NCBI RefSeq assembly: GCF_003852425.1
Contig: NZ_QAJN01000011.1
Location: forward strand, 1-64,000
Length of the DNA: 64,000 nucleotides
Source: Paucibacter sp. KBW04
GTDB lineage: Bacteria; Pseudomonadota; Gammaproteobacteria; Burkholderiales; Burkholderiaceae_C
Reading direction: 5' to 3'
The notes beneath the pieces are model-generated. The model saw only the letters and a program-made list of their open reading frames with translations, was not told the origin of the DNA and ran no database searches. Positions 9,029-18,819 of the stretch are shown piece by piece; position 1 is the stretch's first letter; each line of letters starts with the position of its first letter. The translations under genes were made by a program, and so were the position numbers.

Positions 9029-9916
9029 ATGGACAAGCTGCGCGCAATGGAAGTGATGGTGGCGGTGGTGGAGGCGGGCAGCTTTGCCGCCGCGGCGCGG
9101 CAGCTGGACCTGTCACCGGTGATGGTGGGCAAGCATGTGCAGCAGCTGGAGGCTCATCTGGGTGCCCGCCTGTTTCAGCGCAGCACCCGGCGCATGAGCC
9201 TGACCGAGCTGGGCCAGGGCTTTGTGGAAGACTGCCGACGGGTGTTGGAACAGGTGCGCTGGGCCGAGACCGCGGTGGAGCGCAGCCGCCAGGCGCCGCA
9301 AGGCTTGTTGCGCATCAGTGCGCCGGTCACCTTGGGCAATCAGCGGGTGGCGCCGCTGCTGGCCAGTTTTCTCCAGCAATACCCCGAGGTACGCGCTGAG
9401 CTGCAGCTCAGCGACAACCTGGTGGATCTGGCCAGCGAAGGCTTTGACGCCGCCATCCGCATCGGCAGCGTGGGCAACGAAGGCCTGGTGGCCCGCCCTC
9501 TGCAGCCCTACCGCATGGTGATCGCCGCCTCGCCCAGCTATCTGCGCGAATATGGCCGGCCCGAGCGCGCGGCCGACTTGAGCCAGCATCGCTGCCTGAG
9601 CCACGCCATCTGGCAGCGCCGCTCCGAATGGGTCTTGCAGGACGGGCCCAACACCGCCTTGTGGCCCGAGCAAGCCCGCTTCAGCAGCAACCAGGGCGAG
9701 AGCCTGCGTGCCGCGGCCGTGCAAGGCCTGGGCCTGGTGATGCAGCCCGAAGTCTTGTTGGCGGAGGACCTCGCCGCGGGCCGCCTCGTGCCCGTGTTGC
9801 AAGACTGCACGCCTGCAGCGCGGCCGGTGCATCTGGTCTATGGCCCGGACCGCCAGCAACTGCCCAAGCTGCGGCGATTTGTCGAGCATGTGTTGGCGGC
9901 GATTGGCCGGGCTTGA
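9029..9916 (+). CDS. LysR family transcriptional regulator
   Basis: A 295-residue LysR regulator with an N-terminal winged helix-turn-helix (residues about 3-60: AMEVMVAVVEAGSFAAAARQLDLSPVMVGKHVQQLEAHLGARLFQRSTR) and a C-terminal effector domain. It belongs to the large subgroup with PQGLLRISAPVTLG at the domain boundary. LysR proteins usually control the divergent gene, here the SDR at 8307-8906. The 122-bp shared upstream region is AT-rich, as expected for LysR binding sites. The effector is unknown. Confidence 0.95.
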   Translation: MDKLRAMEVMVAVVEAGSFAAAARQLDLSPVMVGKHVQQLEAHLGARLFQRSTRRMSLTELGQGFVEDCRRVLEQVRWAETAVERSRQAPQGLLRISAPVTLGNQRVAPLLASFLQQYPEVRAELQLSDNLVDLASEGFDAAIRIGSVGNEGLVARPLQPYRMVIAASPSYLREYGRPERAADLSQHRCLSHAIWQRRSEWVLQDGPNTALWPEQARFSSNQGESLRAAAVQGLGLVMQPEVLLAEDLAAGRLVPVLQDCTPAARPVHLVYGPDRQQLPKLRRFVEHVLAAIGRA

Positions 9917-10078
9917 AACGAAAGAAATGCTGAAGCAAGCCGGATCTTTGTTTCGATCAAAGTCTCTTTCTGCGAAGAAATTGCCAGGCCATGAGCAAAA
10001 CAGGTGGAATCGCCAATAGATCGAAAGTTTTGACTGGCGACACTGCCTTCTCGCCAACGGCCCGTGAAAGTTTTCGCC

Positions 10079-11929
10079 ATGCCTGCTCTGCTTCGCTTCG
10101 CCCGCTTGTTCCTCGGCTGCACCGTTGCCCTGAGCTTGCTGTCGCCGCCCGCTGCACAGGCGGCCCCGGCCAGTTTCAAACTCGCCGGCCAGCAGTTCTT
10201 GCTGAACGAGCAGCCCTTTCAGCTGCTGGGCTGCGAGCTGCACCCCAGCCGCATCCCGTCGGCCTATTGGGAGCATCGCCTGCGCATGGTCAAGGCCATG
10301 GGCTGCAATACCGTGCCCATCTATGTCTTTTGGAATCAGCATGAGCCCATCGAGGGGCAGTTCGATTTCAAAAGCGAGGGGCGCGACCTCAAACGCTTTA
10401 TCCGTCTGGCCCAAGCCCAAGGCCTGTGGGTGCTGCTGCGACCTGGCCCTTACGTCTGCGGCGAATGGGATCTGGGCGGCCTGCCGCCCTATCTGCTCAG
10501 CACGCCCGACATCCGCCTGCGCGGCATGGACCCGCGCTATCTCAAGGCCGTCCGGCGCTACGTCCGTGCGCTGGCCCGCGAAGTTGCCCCCTTGCAGATT
10601 CAGCGCGGTGGCCCGCTGCTGATGCTGCAGATCGAGAACGAGTACGGCAGCTATGCCAATGACCGGCGCTACCCCGCCTGGCTGGCCCAGCAGTGGCGAG
10701 AGGCCGGTATCCAGATCCCCTTCTACACGGCCGATGGTCCGACCCCTGCCATGCTGGAGTCCGGCACCCTGCCCGGTGTCGCCGTGGGCCTGGACTCCGG
10801 CAGCGAGGAAGCGCATTGGGCGCTGGCCCGGCGCATCAACCCCGGCGTGCCGGTGTTCAGCAGCGAGACCTATCCCGGCTGGCTGAGCCATTGGGGCGAG
10901 CCCTGGGCCAAGCCGGACAGCAAAGCACTGCTGGAGGAGGTGGAGTTCCTGCTCAAGACCGGCAAGTCCTTCAGCTTTTACGTTGCTCACGGCGGCACGA
11001 ACTTCGGCTTCACGGCCGGCGCCAATAGCGGCGGCAAGGGCTATGAGCCCGATGTCACCAGCTATGACTACGACGCCCCCATCGACGAGCAAGGCCGACC
11101 CACGGCCAAGTTTCAGGCCTTGCGCGAGCTCTTGAGCCGCTACCGCGCGCCTGGCCTGCCACCCTTGCCCGATCTGCCGCCGCCGATTCCGGCCATGAGC
11201 CTGCCCGAGTTCAGCCTCAAGCCCATCGCCTCGATCTGGCAGCTGCTGCCCAAGCCGTTGGCCAGCCCCAGCCCGCAGAGCTTTGAGGCCTTGCGCCATT
11301 ACCAGGGCCTGATGCTGTATCGCAGCCAGCTGCGTGGGCCCAAGTCCGGCAAGCTGGTTCTGACGGAACTGCACGACTACGCCACCGTGTTTCTGGACGG
11401 GCGCTACATCGGCAGCATCGACCGGCGCCTGGGCCAAAACAGTATCGAGCTCCCCGCCAGCGATGCCGCCCTGCCCCAGCTGGACATCCTGGTCGAAGCC
11501 ATGGGCCGCATCAATTTCGGCCAGCATCTGATCGACCGCAAAGGCATTACCGAACGCGCCACCCTGGGCGGCGTGACCTTGATGGACTGGCAGCAATTCC
11601 CGCTGCCGCTGCAAGAGTCCTGGGTGCGTCGCCTGCCCAAACTCGCCCCGCAAGAAGCGCGGCCAGACGCAAGGCCGGGGCAGTTTTTCGCCGCCAGCTT
11701 CGAGCTGCAAACAGTGGCCGACACCTTTATCGATATGAGCCGCTTCAAAAAAGGCCTGGTCTGGGTCAATGGCCACAATCTAGGCCGCTTCTGGGCGATC
11801 GGCCCCCAGCAACGCCTCTACTGCCCCGCCAGCTGGCTACGCCCGGGTCGCAACGAGATCGTGGTGCTGGACCTCTTGCAAACCGAAGCCGCCAGCGTCA
11901 GTGGGCACAGCAGCCAGGAAGGCGATTGA
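10079..11929 (+). CDS. Secreted beta-galactosidase, glycoside hydrolase family 35
   Basis: A 616-residue GH35 enzyme that releases terminal beta-linked galactose. The family signature GGPLLMLQIENEYGSY contains the acid/base Glu188; the nucleophile is Glu263 in SSETYPGW. An N-terminal signal peptide (MPALLRFARLFLGCTVALSLL, ends QAAPA) implies export. The barrel spans about 30-340; the C-terminal half carries jelly-roll domains ending in the GLVWVNGHNLGRFWAIGPQQ motif of the family. ATG 10079 is chosen over a GTG at 10064. It stands alone, with no sugar transporter or regulator nearby. Confidence 0.93.
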   Translation: MPALLRFARLFLGCTVALSLLSPPAAQAAPASFKLAGQQFLLNEQPFQLLGCELHPSRIPSAYWEHRLRMVKAMGCNTVPIYVFWNQHEPIEGQFDFKSEGRDLKRFIRLAQAQGLWVLLRPGPYVCGEWDLGGLPPYLLSTPDIRLRGMDPRYLKAVRRYVRALAREVAPLQIQRGGPLLMLQIENEYGSYANDRRYPAWLAQQWREAGIQIPFYTADGPTPAMLESGTLPGVAVGLDSGSEEAHWALARRINPGVPVFSSETYPGWLSHWGEPWAKPDSKALLEEVEFLLKTGKSFSFYVAHGGTNFGFTAGANSGGKGYEPDVTSYDYDAPIDEQGRPTAKFQALRELLSRYRAPGLPPLPDLPPPIPAMSLPEFSLKPIASIWQLLPKPLASPSPQSFEALRHYQGLMLYRSQLRGPKSGKLVLTELHDYATVFLDGRYIGSIDRRLGQNSIELPASDAALPQLDILVEAMGRINFGQHLIDRKGITERATLGGVTLMDWQQFPLPLQESWVRRLPKLAPQEARPDARPGQFFAASFELQTVADTFIDMSRFKKGLVWVNGHNLGRFWAIGPQQRLYCPASWLRPGRNEIVVLDLLQTEAASVSGHSSQEGD

Positions 11930-11981
11930 GGCCCTGGTGGCGAGTGAATTTAGCCTCGTCGCGCGACTGTAAATTGAAGCA

Positions 11982-12003
11982 AATTTCAGTATTGACAGAA
12001 ATT
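11982..12003. promoter_or_regulatory. Predicted GbsR-type operator, copy 1
   Basis: A 22-bp palindrome with half-sites AATTTCAGT and ACAGAAATT around four bases. The same element, consensus AATTTCWGT-N4-ACWGAAATW, occurs before the DCC-family gene at 12623-12644. It overlaps the -35 hexamer of the regulator promoter, so binding should repress the gene. Confidence 0.75.
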
Positions 12004-12019
12004 ACAGACACACTAGACT
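11992..12019 (+). promoter_or_regulatory. Sigma70-type promoter of the GbsR-type regulator
   Basis: A perfect -35 TTGACA (11992-11997) and a -10 TAGACT (12014-12019) have 16-bp spacing. Transcription should begin at about 12026, essentially on the start ATG at 12027, and no Shine-Dalgarno sequence is visible. The mRNA may therefore be leaderless. Confidence 0.75.
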
Positions 12020-12026
12020 TACAGCC

Positions 12027-12563
12027 ATGGAACTTAGCGATGTCGCACGAAAATTTGTCGTCCACTGGGGCGAGATGGGCAATGCCTGGGGCGTCAACCG
12101 GACGGTGGCGCAGATTCACGCCCTGCTCTTCTTTCATGGCCGCCCCCTGCATGCCGAGGAAATCGCGGAGACCTTGGCCGTCGCGCGCTCCAACGTCAGC
12201 ACCAGTCTGAAGGAGTTGCAGAACTGGAATTTGATTCGCGTCGCCCATGTGCTGGGCGACCGGCGCGACTATTTTGAAACCTCGGTTGACGTTTGGGAGC
12301 TCTTCCGCACCATTGTGCGCGAGCGCAAGGAACGCGAGTTTGACCCGACCGTGCGGGTGCTGGGTGAGTTGGTGGCCGATCCAGGCTTTGCCAGGGAAAG
12401 CGCCGATGCCCAGGACCGCGTGCGCGAAGCCTTGCGCTTTATGGACACCTTGGGCGCCTGGTCGGAAGAGATGCTGCGACTCTCGCCCACGACGCTGGAG
12501 AAGGTGTTGAAACTGGGCGCCAGCGTGCAGAAGTTCGTTCGCGGCGCCGACGGCAAGGAATGA
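12027..12563 (+). CDS. GbsR/MarR-type transcriptional regulator
   Basis: A 178-residue winged-helix regulator of the GbsR/MarR family. The DNA-binding core runs from about residue 22 to 85 (WGVNRTVAQIHALLFFHGRPLHAEEIAETLAVARSNVSTSLKELQNW), followed by the wing (VAHVLGDRRDYFETS) and a helical dimerisation tail. Its promoter overlaps a 22-bp palindrome shared with the DCC operon just downstream, so it probably represses itself and that operon. The name GbsR comes from the Bacillus choline regulator; no choline genes are present here, so the ligand is unknown. Confidence 0.93.
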   Translation: MELSDVARKFVVHWGEMGNAWGVNRTVAQIHALLFFHGRPLHAEEIAETLAVARSNVSTSLKELQNWNLIRVAHVLGDRRDYFETSVDVWELFRTIVRERKEREFDPTVRVLGELVADPGFARESADAQDRVREALRFMDTLGAWSEEMLRLSPTTLEKVLKLGASVQKFVRGADGKE

Positions 12564-12568
12564 ACTGA

Positions 12569-12615
12569 GGGCGGCCAAGACCCATCGCCCATCGCCCATC
12601 GCCGCCCTTTTTTTT
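12569..12615 (+). terminator. Intrinsic terminator after the GbsR-type regulator
   Basis: GGGCGGC (12569-12575) pairs with GCCGCCC (12601-12607) and is followed by a run of T. The long loop consists largely of three tandem copies of the heptamer CCCATCG, which is odd but leaves the stem intact. It separates the regulator gene from the DCC operon. Confidence 0.75.
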
Positions 12616-12622
12616 GGCTACA

Positions 12623-12644
12623 AATTTCTGTTTCTACTGAAATA
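12623..12644. promoter_or_regulatory. Predicted GbsR-type operator, copy 2
   Basis: A 22-bp palindrome with half-sites AATTTCTGT and ACTGAAATA around four bases, 11 bp upstream of the DCC-family start codon. It matches the element in front of the regulator gene in both half-site sequence and spacing. No convincing -10/-35 pair could be fixed around it. Confidence 0.75.
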
Positions 12645-12655
12645 TCAGGCACAAC

Positions 12656-13126
12656 ATGCAAACCAAGCTTTTTCACCCCGACCCGGCAGCCTTTCCTCTG
12701 ACCCTGTTCTACGAATCGGCCTGCCCGCTCTGCGACGGCGAGATGCGCAATCTGATGCTGCGTAACACCCAGGGCTTGCTGCGTTTTGTCGATGTTTCGG
12801 CCCCTGACTTTGCCGGCCCGCCCACCGGCTGCAGCCGAGAAGACCTGCTCACGCTGATGCATGGGCTGCGTGCAGACGGTCAAGTGATTCGCGGCGTGGA
12901 GGTGTTTCGCCTGGCCTATGCGGCGGTCGGCCTGCCCGCCGTCAGCCGCGCCCTGTCCATGCCCCTGTTGCGCCCCCTGAGCGAGGCCCTCTACCCCTGG
13001 ATCGCCCGGCACCGCCATCAGTTCCCTCTTTGGATCAGCCGTGTGATCTTCGGCCGCGCCTTGCGCCGCGCGGCCGAGCATGCTGCGCGGCAGGCCCATT
13101 GCAGCTCGGAAACCTGCACTCGCTGA
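12656..13126 (+). CDS. DCC family thiol-disulfide oxidoreductase (DUF393)
   Basis: A 156-residue DCC-family protein. The name-giving motif is present near the N terminus: LFYESACPLCDGEMRN, with a CPLC pair resembling a thioredoxin CxxC. The remainder fits DUF393 (DVSAPDF, GLRADGQVIRGVEVFRLAYAAVG). Members are predicted thiol oxidoreductases of unknown partner. It is the first gene of a four-gene operon with a GbsR-type operator just upstream; a weak CAGG ribosome-binding site precedes the ATG. Confidence 0.9.
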   Translation: MQTKLFHPDPAAFPLTLFYESACPLCDGEMRNLMLRNTQGLLRFVDVSAPDFAGPPTGCSREDLLTLMHGLRADGQVIRGVEVFRLAYAAVGLPAVSRALSMPLLRPLSEALYPWIARHRHQFPLWISRVIFGRALRRAAEHAARQAHCSSETCTR

Positions 13127-13153
13127 GTGCCCAAAGCCTGAGGGAGGCTGCAC

Positions 13154-14047
13154 ATGAAGGTTTTACTCTGCGGAGCTCAAGGCTTTATCGGGCGACATCT
13201 GCTGACCCGGCTGCTCGCCCAAGGCCATCAGGTCCGGGCGACAAGCAGTTGCGCGCTGCTCCCCCCAGCCTCCGAAGGCTTGGCCTGGATCCAGGCTAAC
13301 TTCGTGCGAGATCTGGACCCCAGAGACTGGTTGCCCAGGCTGGATGGCGTCGAGGCGGTCATCAACGCGGTGGGCGTGCTGCGCGACAGCCGCAAGCGGC
13401 CCATGGAGGCCGTCCACCACCTCGGGCCGGCTGCCCTGTTCGAGGCCTCAGCGCAGGCCGGCGTACGCAGGCTTGTGCAGATTTCCGCACTCGGCATCGC
13501 CCACAGCGAGATCCAATACGCTCGCAGCAAGCGCGCCGCGGAGGCCAGGCTGCTGGCCCTGCAGGACGCCGGGCGTTTGGCGGCCAGCGTGGTCCAGCCC
13601 AGCATCGTCTTCGGCCCGGGAGGCGCCAGCAGCGAGTTATTCCTGCGCATGGCGCGCCTGCCCGGCCTGCTTCTGCCCGCCGAAGCCCTGCATTGCCAGG
13701 TGCAGCCGGTGGCGGTGGCCGACCTGGCCGAGGCTTGCGAGCGCCTGCTGAGCCTCAGCGGCCCGGAGCGCTTGGCCGCCGTGGGCCCGCAAGCGCTCAG
13801 CCTGGCCGACTTCATCGCCAGCCTGCGCCAGCAACTCGGCAAGGCGCCGGCATGGACGGGCCTGCTGCCGGGCCCGATCAGCCGGCTCAGCGCCCGGCTG
13901 GGCGATTGCCTGCCCTTTCAACCCTGGGGCAGAGAAACCCTGGCCCTGCTGCAACAAGACAACTGCGCGGACCCGGCGCCCATGCAAACCCTGTTGGGCC
14001 GCCAAGCCAGGCAGCCCAGCAGCTTTGTGAATAGGGAGGCCTCGTGA
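13154..14047 (+). CDS. NAD(P)-binding epimerase-like protein (NDUFA9-like SDR)
   Basis: An extended/atypical SDR of 297 residues. The Rossmann motif GAQGFIG is at residues 7-13, and the segment VINAVGVLRD and IQYARSKRAAE (YxxxK) follow. It resembles the complex-I NDUFA9-like and NAD(P)H-binding families, which bind a dinucleotide without an assigned reaction. GGGAGG gives a strong ribosome-binding site. It is the second gene of the DCC operon, and its stop overlaps the next start as GTGA. A role in quinone or redox homeostasis is inferred only from neighbours. Confidence 0.9.
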   Translation: MKVLLCGAQGFIGRHLLTRLLAQGHQVRATSSCALLPPASEGLAWIQANFVRDLDPRDWLPRLDGVEAVINAVGVLRDSRKRPMEAVHHLGPAALFEASAQAGVRRLVQISALGIAHSEIQYARSKRAAEARLLALQDAGRLAASVVQPSIVFGPGGASSELFLRMARLPGLLLPAEALHCQVQPVAVADLAEACERLLSLSGPERLAAVGPQALSLADFIASLRQQLGKAPAWTGLLPGPISRLSARLGDCLPFQPWGRETLALLQQDNCADPAPMQTLLGRQARQPSSFVNREAS

Positions 14048-14442
14048 GCCCAAGTCTTTCAATGATGCGCACCCGGAGCCGTCGCTGGGCACGGCTGAGC
14101 TTGGTCCTGCTCTGGCTTTGGACCGGCGTGGTCAGCCTCTGGGAACTGCAGGGCATGTCGGCGGAACTGCTGCGCTCGGCAGGTGTGAGCCAACCCCTGG
14201 CCCAGGCGCTGATCCTGGCGGGCGCCGCCCTGGACCTCCTGCTGGGCGCCGCCTTGTGGCGCTGGCATGCCGCTCGCCTCTACCTCGCCGCGGGCCTGGC
14301 CATGCTCCTGATGACGCTGCTGGGCAGCCTGCTCCTGCCCGAGCTATGGCTGCACCCCTTGGGGCCTTTGAGCAAGAACCTGCCCATCGCCGCCCTGCTC
14401 CTGCTGCTGTTTGAAGACGCCCAAAACCCTGCGCGACCATGA
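14044..14442 (+). CDS. DoxX-like membrane protein
   Basis: A small integral membrane protein of 132 residues with about four hydrophobic helices (LSLVLLWLWTGVVSLW, LAQALILAGAALDLLLGAALW, LYLAAGLAMLLMTLLGSLLL, LPIAALLLLLFE). It fits the DoxX-like family of proteins related to a quinol-oxidase subunit. The GTG start at 14044 overlaps the previous stop; ATG codons at 14062/14065 are alternatives. The stop overlaps the next start as ATGA. Function unknown; the context points to a membrane redox complex. Confidence 0.85.
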   Translation: MSPSLSMMRTRSRRWARLSLVLLWLWTGVVSLWELQGMSAELLRSAGVSQPLAQALILAGAALDLLLGAALWRWHAARLYLAAGLAMLLMTLLGSLLLPELWLHPLGPLSKNLPIAALLLLLFEDAQNPARP

Positions 14443-14942
14443 ACACCTATCTCTTGATCAAGACCCTGCACATCGTCTCCAGCGTACTGCTGGCCGGCAC
14501 CGGCTTTGGCTCGGCTTTCTATCTCTTCTTCGCCAATCGCAGCGGCAGCCTGGCGGCCCAGGTGGTGGTCTGCCGTCTGGTCAAGCGGGCCGATCTGTGG
14601 TTCACCACCCCGGCCGTCATCATCCAGCCGCTCAGCGGCCTGTGGTTGGCAAACCAAGCCGGCTGGCCGCTGCTGAGCACGCCCTGGCTTGCCTTGGGCT
14701 TAGCGCTCTACTTGTTTGCAGGTGCTTGTTGGTTGCCGGTCGTCTGGCTGCAGCTGCGCATGTCGGATATGGCCGAGCACGCCCTCGCAAGCGAGCAAGC
14801 CCTGCCCGCCCGCTACTGGCGTTATGCGCGCTGGTGGGAGGGCCTGGGCTATGCCGCCTTTATTGCCATGCCCATCATCTTCTACCTGATGGTGGCCAAG
14901 CCCGAGCTGCCCCCGAGCTTGACCCTGTGGCTCAGTCGATGA
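14439..14942 (+). CDS. DUF2269 family membrane protein
   Basis: A 167-residue protein with four predicted transmembrane helices, matching DUF2269 (start TYLLIKTLHIVSSVLLAGTGFGSAFYLFF, with conserved His and Gly residues, and RYWRYARWWEGLGYAAFIAMPIIFYLMV at the end). It is the last gene of the GbsR-controlled operon and is translationally coupled to the DoxX-like gene. Function unknown. Its last 11 bp overlap the 3' end of the convergent E2 gene, so the two transcripts run into each other without a terminator. Confidence 0.88.
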   Translation: MNTYLLIKTLHIVSSVLLAGTGFGSAFYLFFANRSGSLAAQVVVCRLVKRADLWFTTPAVIIQPLSGLWLANQAGWPLLSTPWLALGLALYLFAGACWLPVVWLQLRMSDMAEHALASEQALPARYWRYARWWEGLGYAAFIAMPIIFYLMVAKPELPPSLTLWLSR

Positions 14943-16206
14943 AGAGCTGGGCCGGCGACTCCAGCAGGCCCCGTACCGCCTGAATAAACTTGGCCGCGTC
15001 CTGCCCGTCCACCACCCGGTGGTCAAACGAGGAGGACAGATTCATCATCTGCCGCGCCAGCACCTGCCCGTCCCGAATCATGGGCCGCAAGACCATGCGG
15101 TTGACGCCCACAATCGCCACCTCGGGGTGGTTGATGACGGGCGTGCTGACGATGCCGCCCAAAGCGCCCAGGCTGCTCAGCGTCAAGGTGGAGCCGCTCA
15201 GCTCGTCCCGGGTGGCCCGGCCCTGGCGGGCCACCTCGGCCAGGCGGCTGATCTCGGCCGCACAGGCCCACAGATCCAGCTCACCCGCATCGCGCAACAC
15301 CGGCACCATCAGACCCGCGTCCGTCTGCGTCGCGATGCCCAGATGTACGCGGCGATAGCGGGTCAGCACACCGGCCTCGTCGTCCAGGCGAGCATTGATC
15401 TGCGGGAAGTCCAGCACGGCGCGGCTGATGGCGCGCACCAGAAAAGGCAGCACGGTCAGCTTGCCGCGTGTGGCCCCATGCTGGGTGTTGAGACGCTGGC
15501 GCAGGGCCTCCAGCTCCGTCATGTCCACCTCTTCCACATAGCTGAAGTGGGGAATGCGACGCTTGGCCTCCTGCATCTTTTTGGCGATGACGCGGCGCAG
15601 GCCGGTGATGCGCAGCGTGGTCTCGTCGTCTGCGCTGACGGTTCGCGCAACAGGAGCCACCGCCGGTTTGGGTACGGCGGCCCTGGCTCCGCCCTGGGCC
15701 AGAAACGCATCTAAATCGGCCTGCATGATGCGCCCGCCGGGCCCGCTGGGCCGTAGGGCTTGCAGATCAACGCCCGCCTCCCAGGCCCGGCGGCGCAAGG
15801 AGGGCGAGGCGATGGGCCGCTCACCCAGTTGCTGCGCCGAGGGGCTTTGCTCGGGCCTATGGGGGCGCACAGCAGGTGGCGGAGCGGTGACTTCAGCTTT
15901 GGGTGCAAGCAGCGCTGAAACGGGTGCGGCTGCGGATATGGGTGATTTCAGTTGGACTCCCTCCCCCACCGCGATGCGGATCAGCTCCGCGCCCACCCGC
16001 ATCAACTCACCCGCCTCGCCGCCCAGATGCAAAACCTGGCCCGCCACCGGCGAGGGGATCTCGACGGTGGCCTTGTCCGTCATCACATCGGCCACGATCT
16101 GGTCCTCTTTGATGTGGTCGCCCACGGCGACACGCCAAGCCACCACTTCCACCTCGACGATGCCCTCGCCGATGTCCGGCATCTTGATCACATGTTCTTG
16201 ATTCAT
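14932..16206 (-). CDS. bkdB: Branched-chain 2-oxoacid dehydrogenase E2 (lipoamide acyltransferase)
   Basis: A 424-residue E2 subunit. In order: one lipoyl domain (residues 1-80, lipoyl-lysine Lys45 in VMTDKATVEIP), a peripheral subunit-binding domain (about 112-150, ASPSLRRRAWEAGVDL...GRIMQADLDAFL), an Ala/Pro-rich linker, and the catalytic acyltransferase domain with the active-site HRVVDG (His396, Asp400). It transfers acyl groups from E1 to CoA in Val/Leu/Ile breakdown. The start lies 9 bp after the E1beta stop. The gene symbol rests on operon context and E1 similarity. Confidence 0.93.
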   Translation of the reverse strand: MNQEHVIKMPDIGEGIVEVEVVAWRVAVGDHIKEDQIVADVMTDKATVEIPSPVAGQVLHLGGEAGELMRVGAELIRIAVGEGVQLKSPISAAAPVSALLAPKAEVTAPPPAVRPHRPEQSPSAQQLGERPIASPSLRRRAWEAGVDLQALRPSGPGGRIMQADLDAFLAQGGARAAVPKPAVAPVARTVSADDETTLRITGLRRVIAKKMQEAKRRIPHFSYVEEVDMTELEALRQRLNTQHGATRGKLTVLPFLVRAISRAVLDFPQINARLDDEAGVLTRYRRVHLGIATQTDAGLMVPVLRDAGELDLWACAAEISRLAEVARQGRATRDELSGSTLTLSSLGALGGIVSTPVINHPEVAIVGVNRMVLRPMIRDGQVLARQMMNLSSSFDHRVVDGQDAAKFIQAVRGLLESPAQLFID

Positions 16207-16215
16207 GGCGCGTCC

Positions 16216-18680
<2,465 letters not shown>

Positions 18681-18819
18681 CTAGCGTAGCCGATTCACAG
18701 GGCTTGGGCGACCCGCCCAGGCAAGACCTGGCCCCGAACTTTCCCCAATCCTCTCAAGGCCGGCCTTGGCAACGCAGATTAGGATGGGTGCTTTGAACAT
18801 TGCCCCGATATTTCCTACC

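Noticed and set aside
9113-11776. 887-codon open frame on the minus strand
   Set aside because: Antisense to the LysR and GH35 genes, both of which have full family motifs; the antisense product matches nothing.
12584-12600. CCCATCG triple repeat as a CRISPR or regulatory array
   Set aside because: Only three 7-bp units without spacers, inside a terminator loop.
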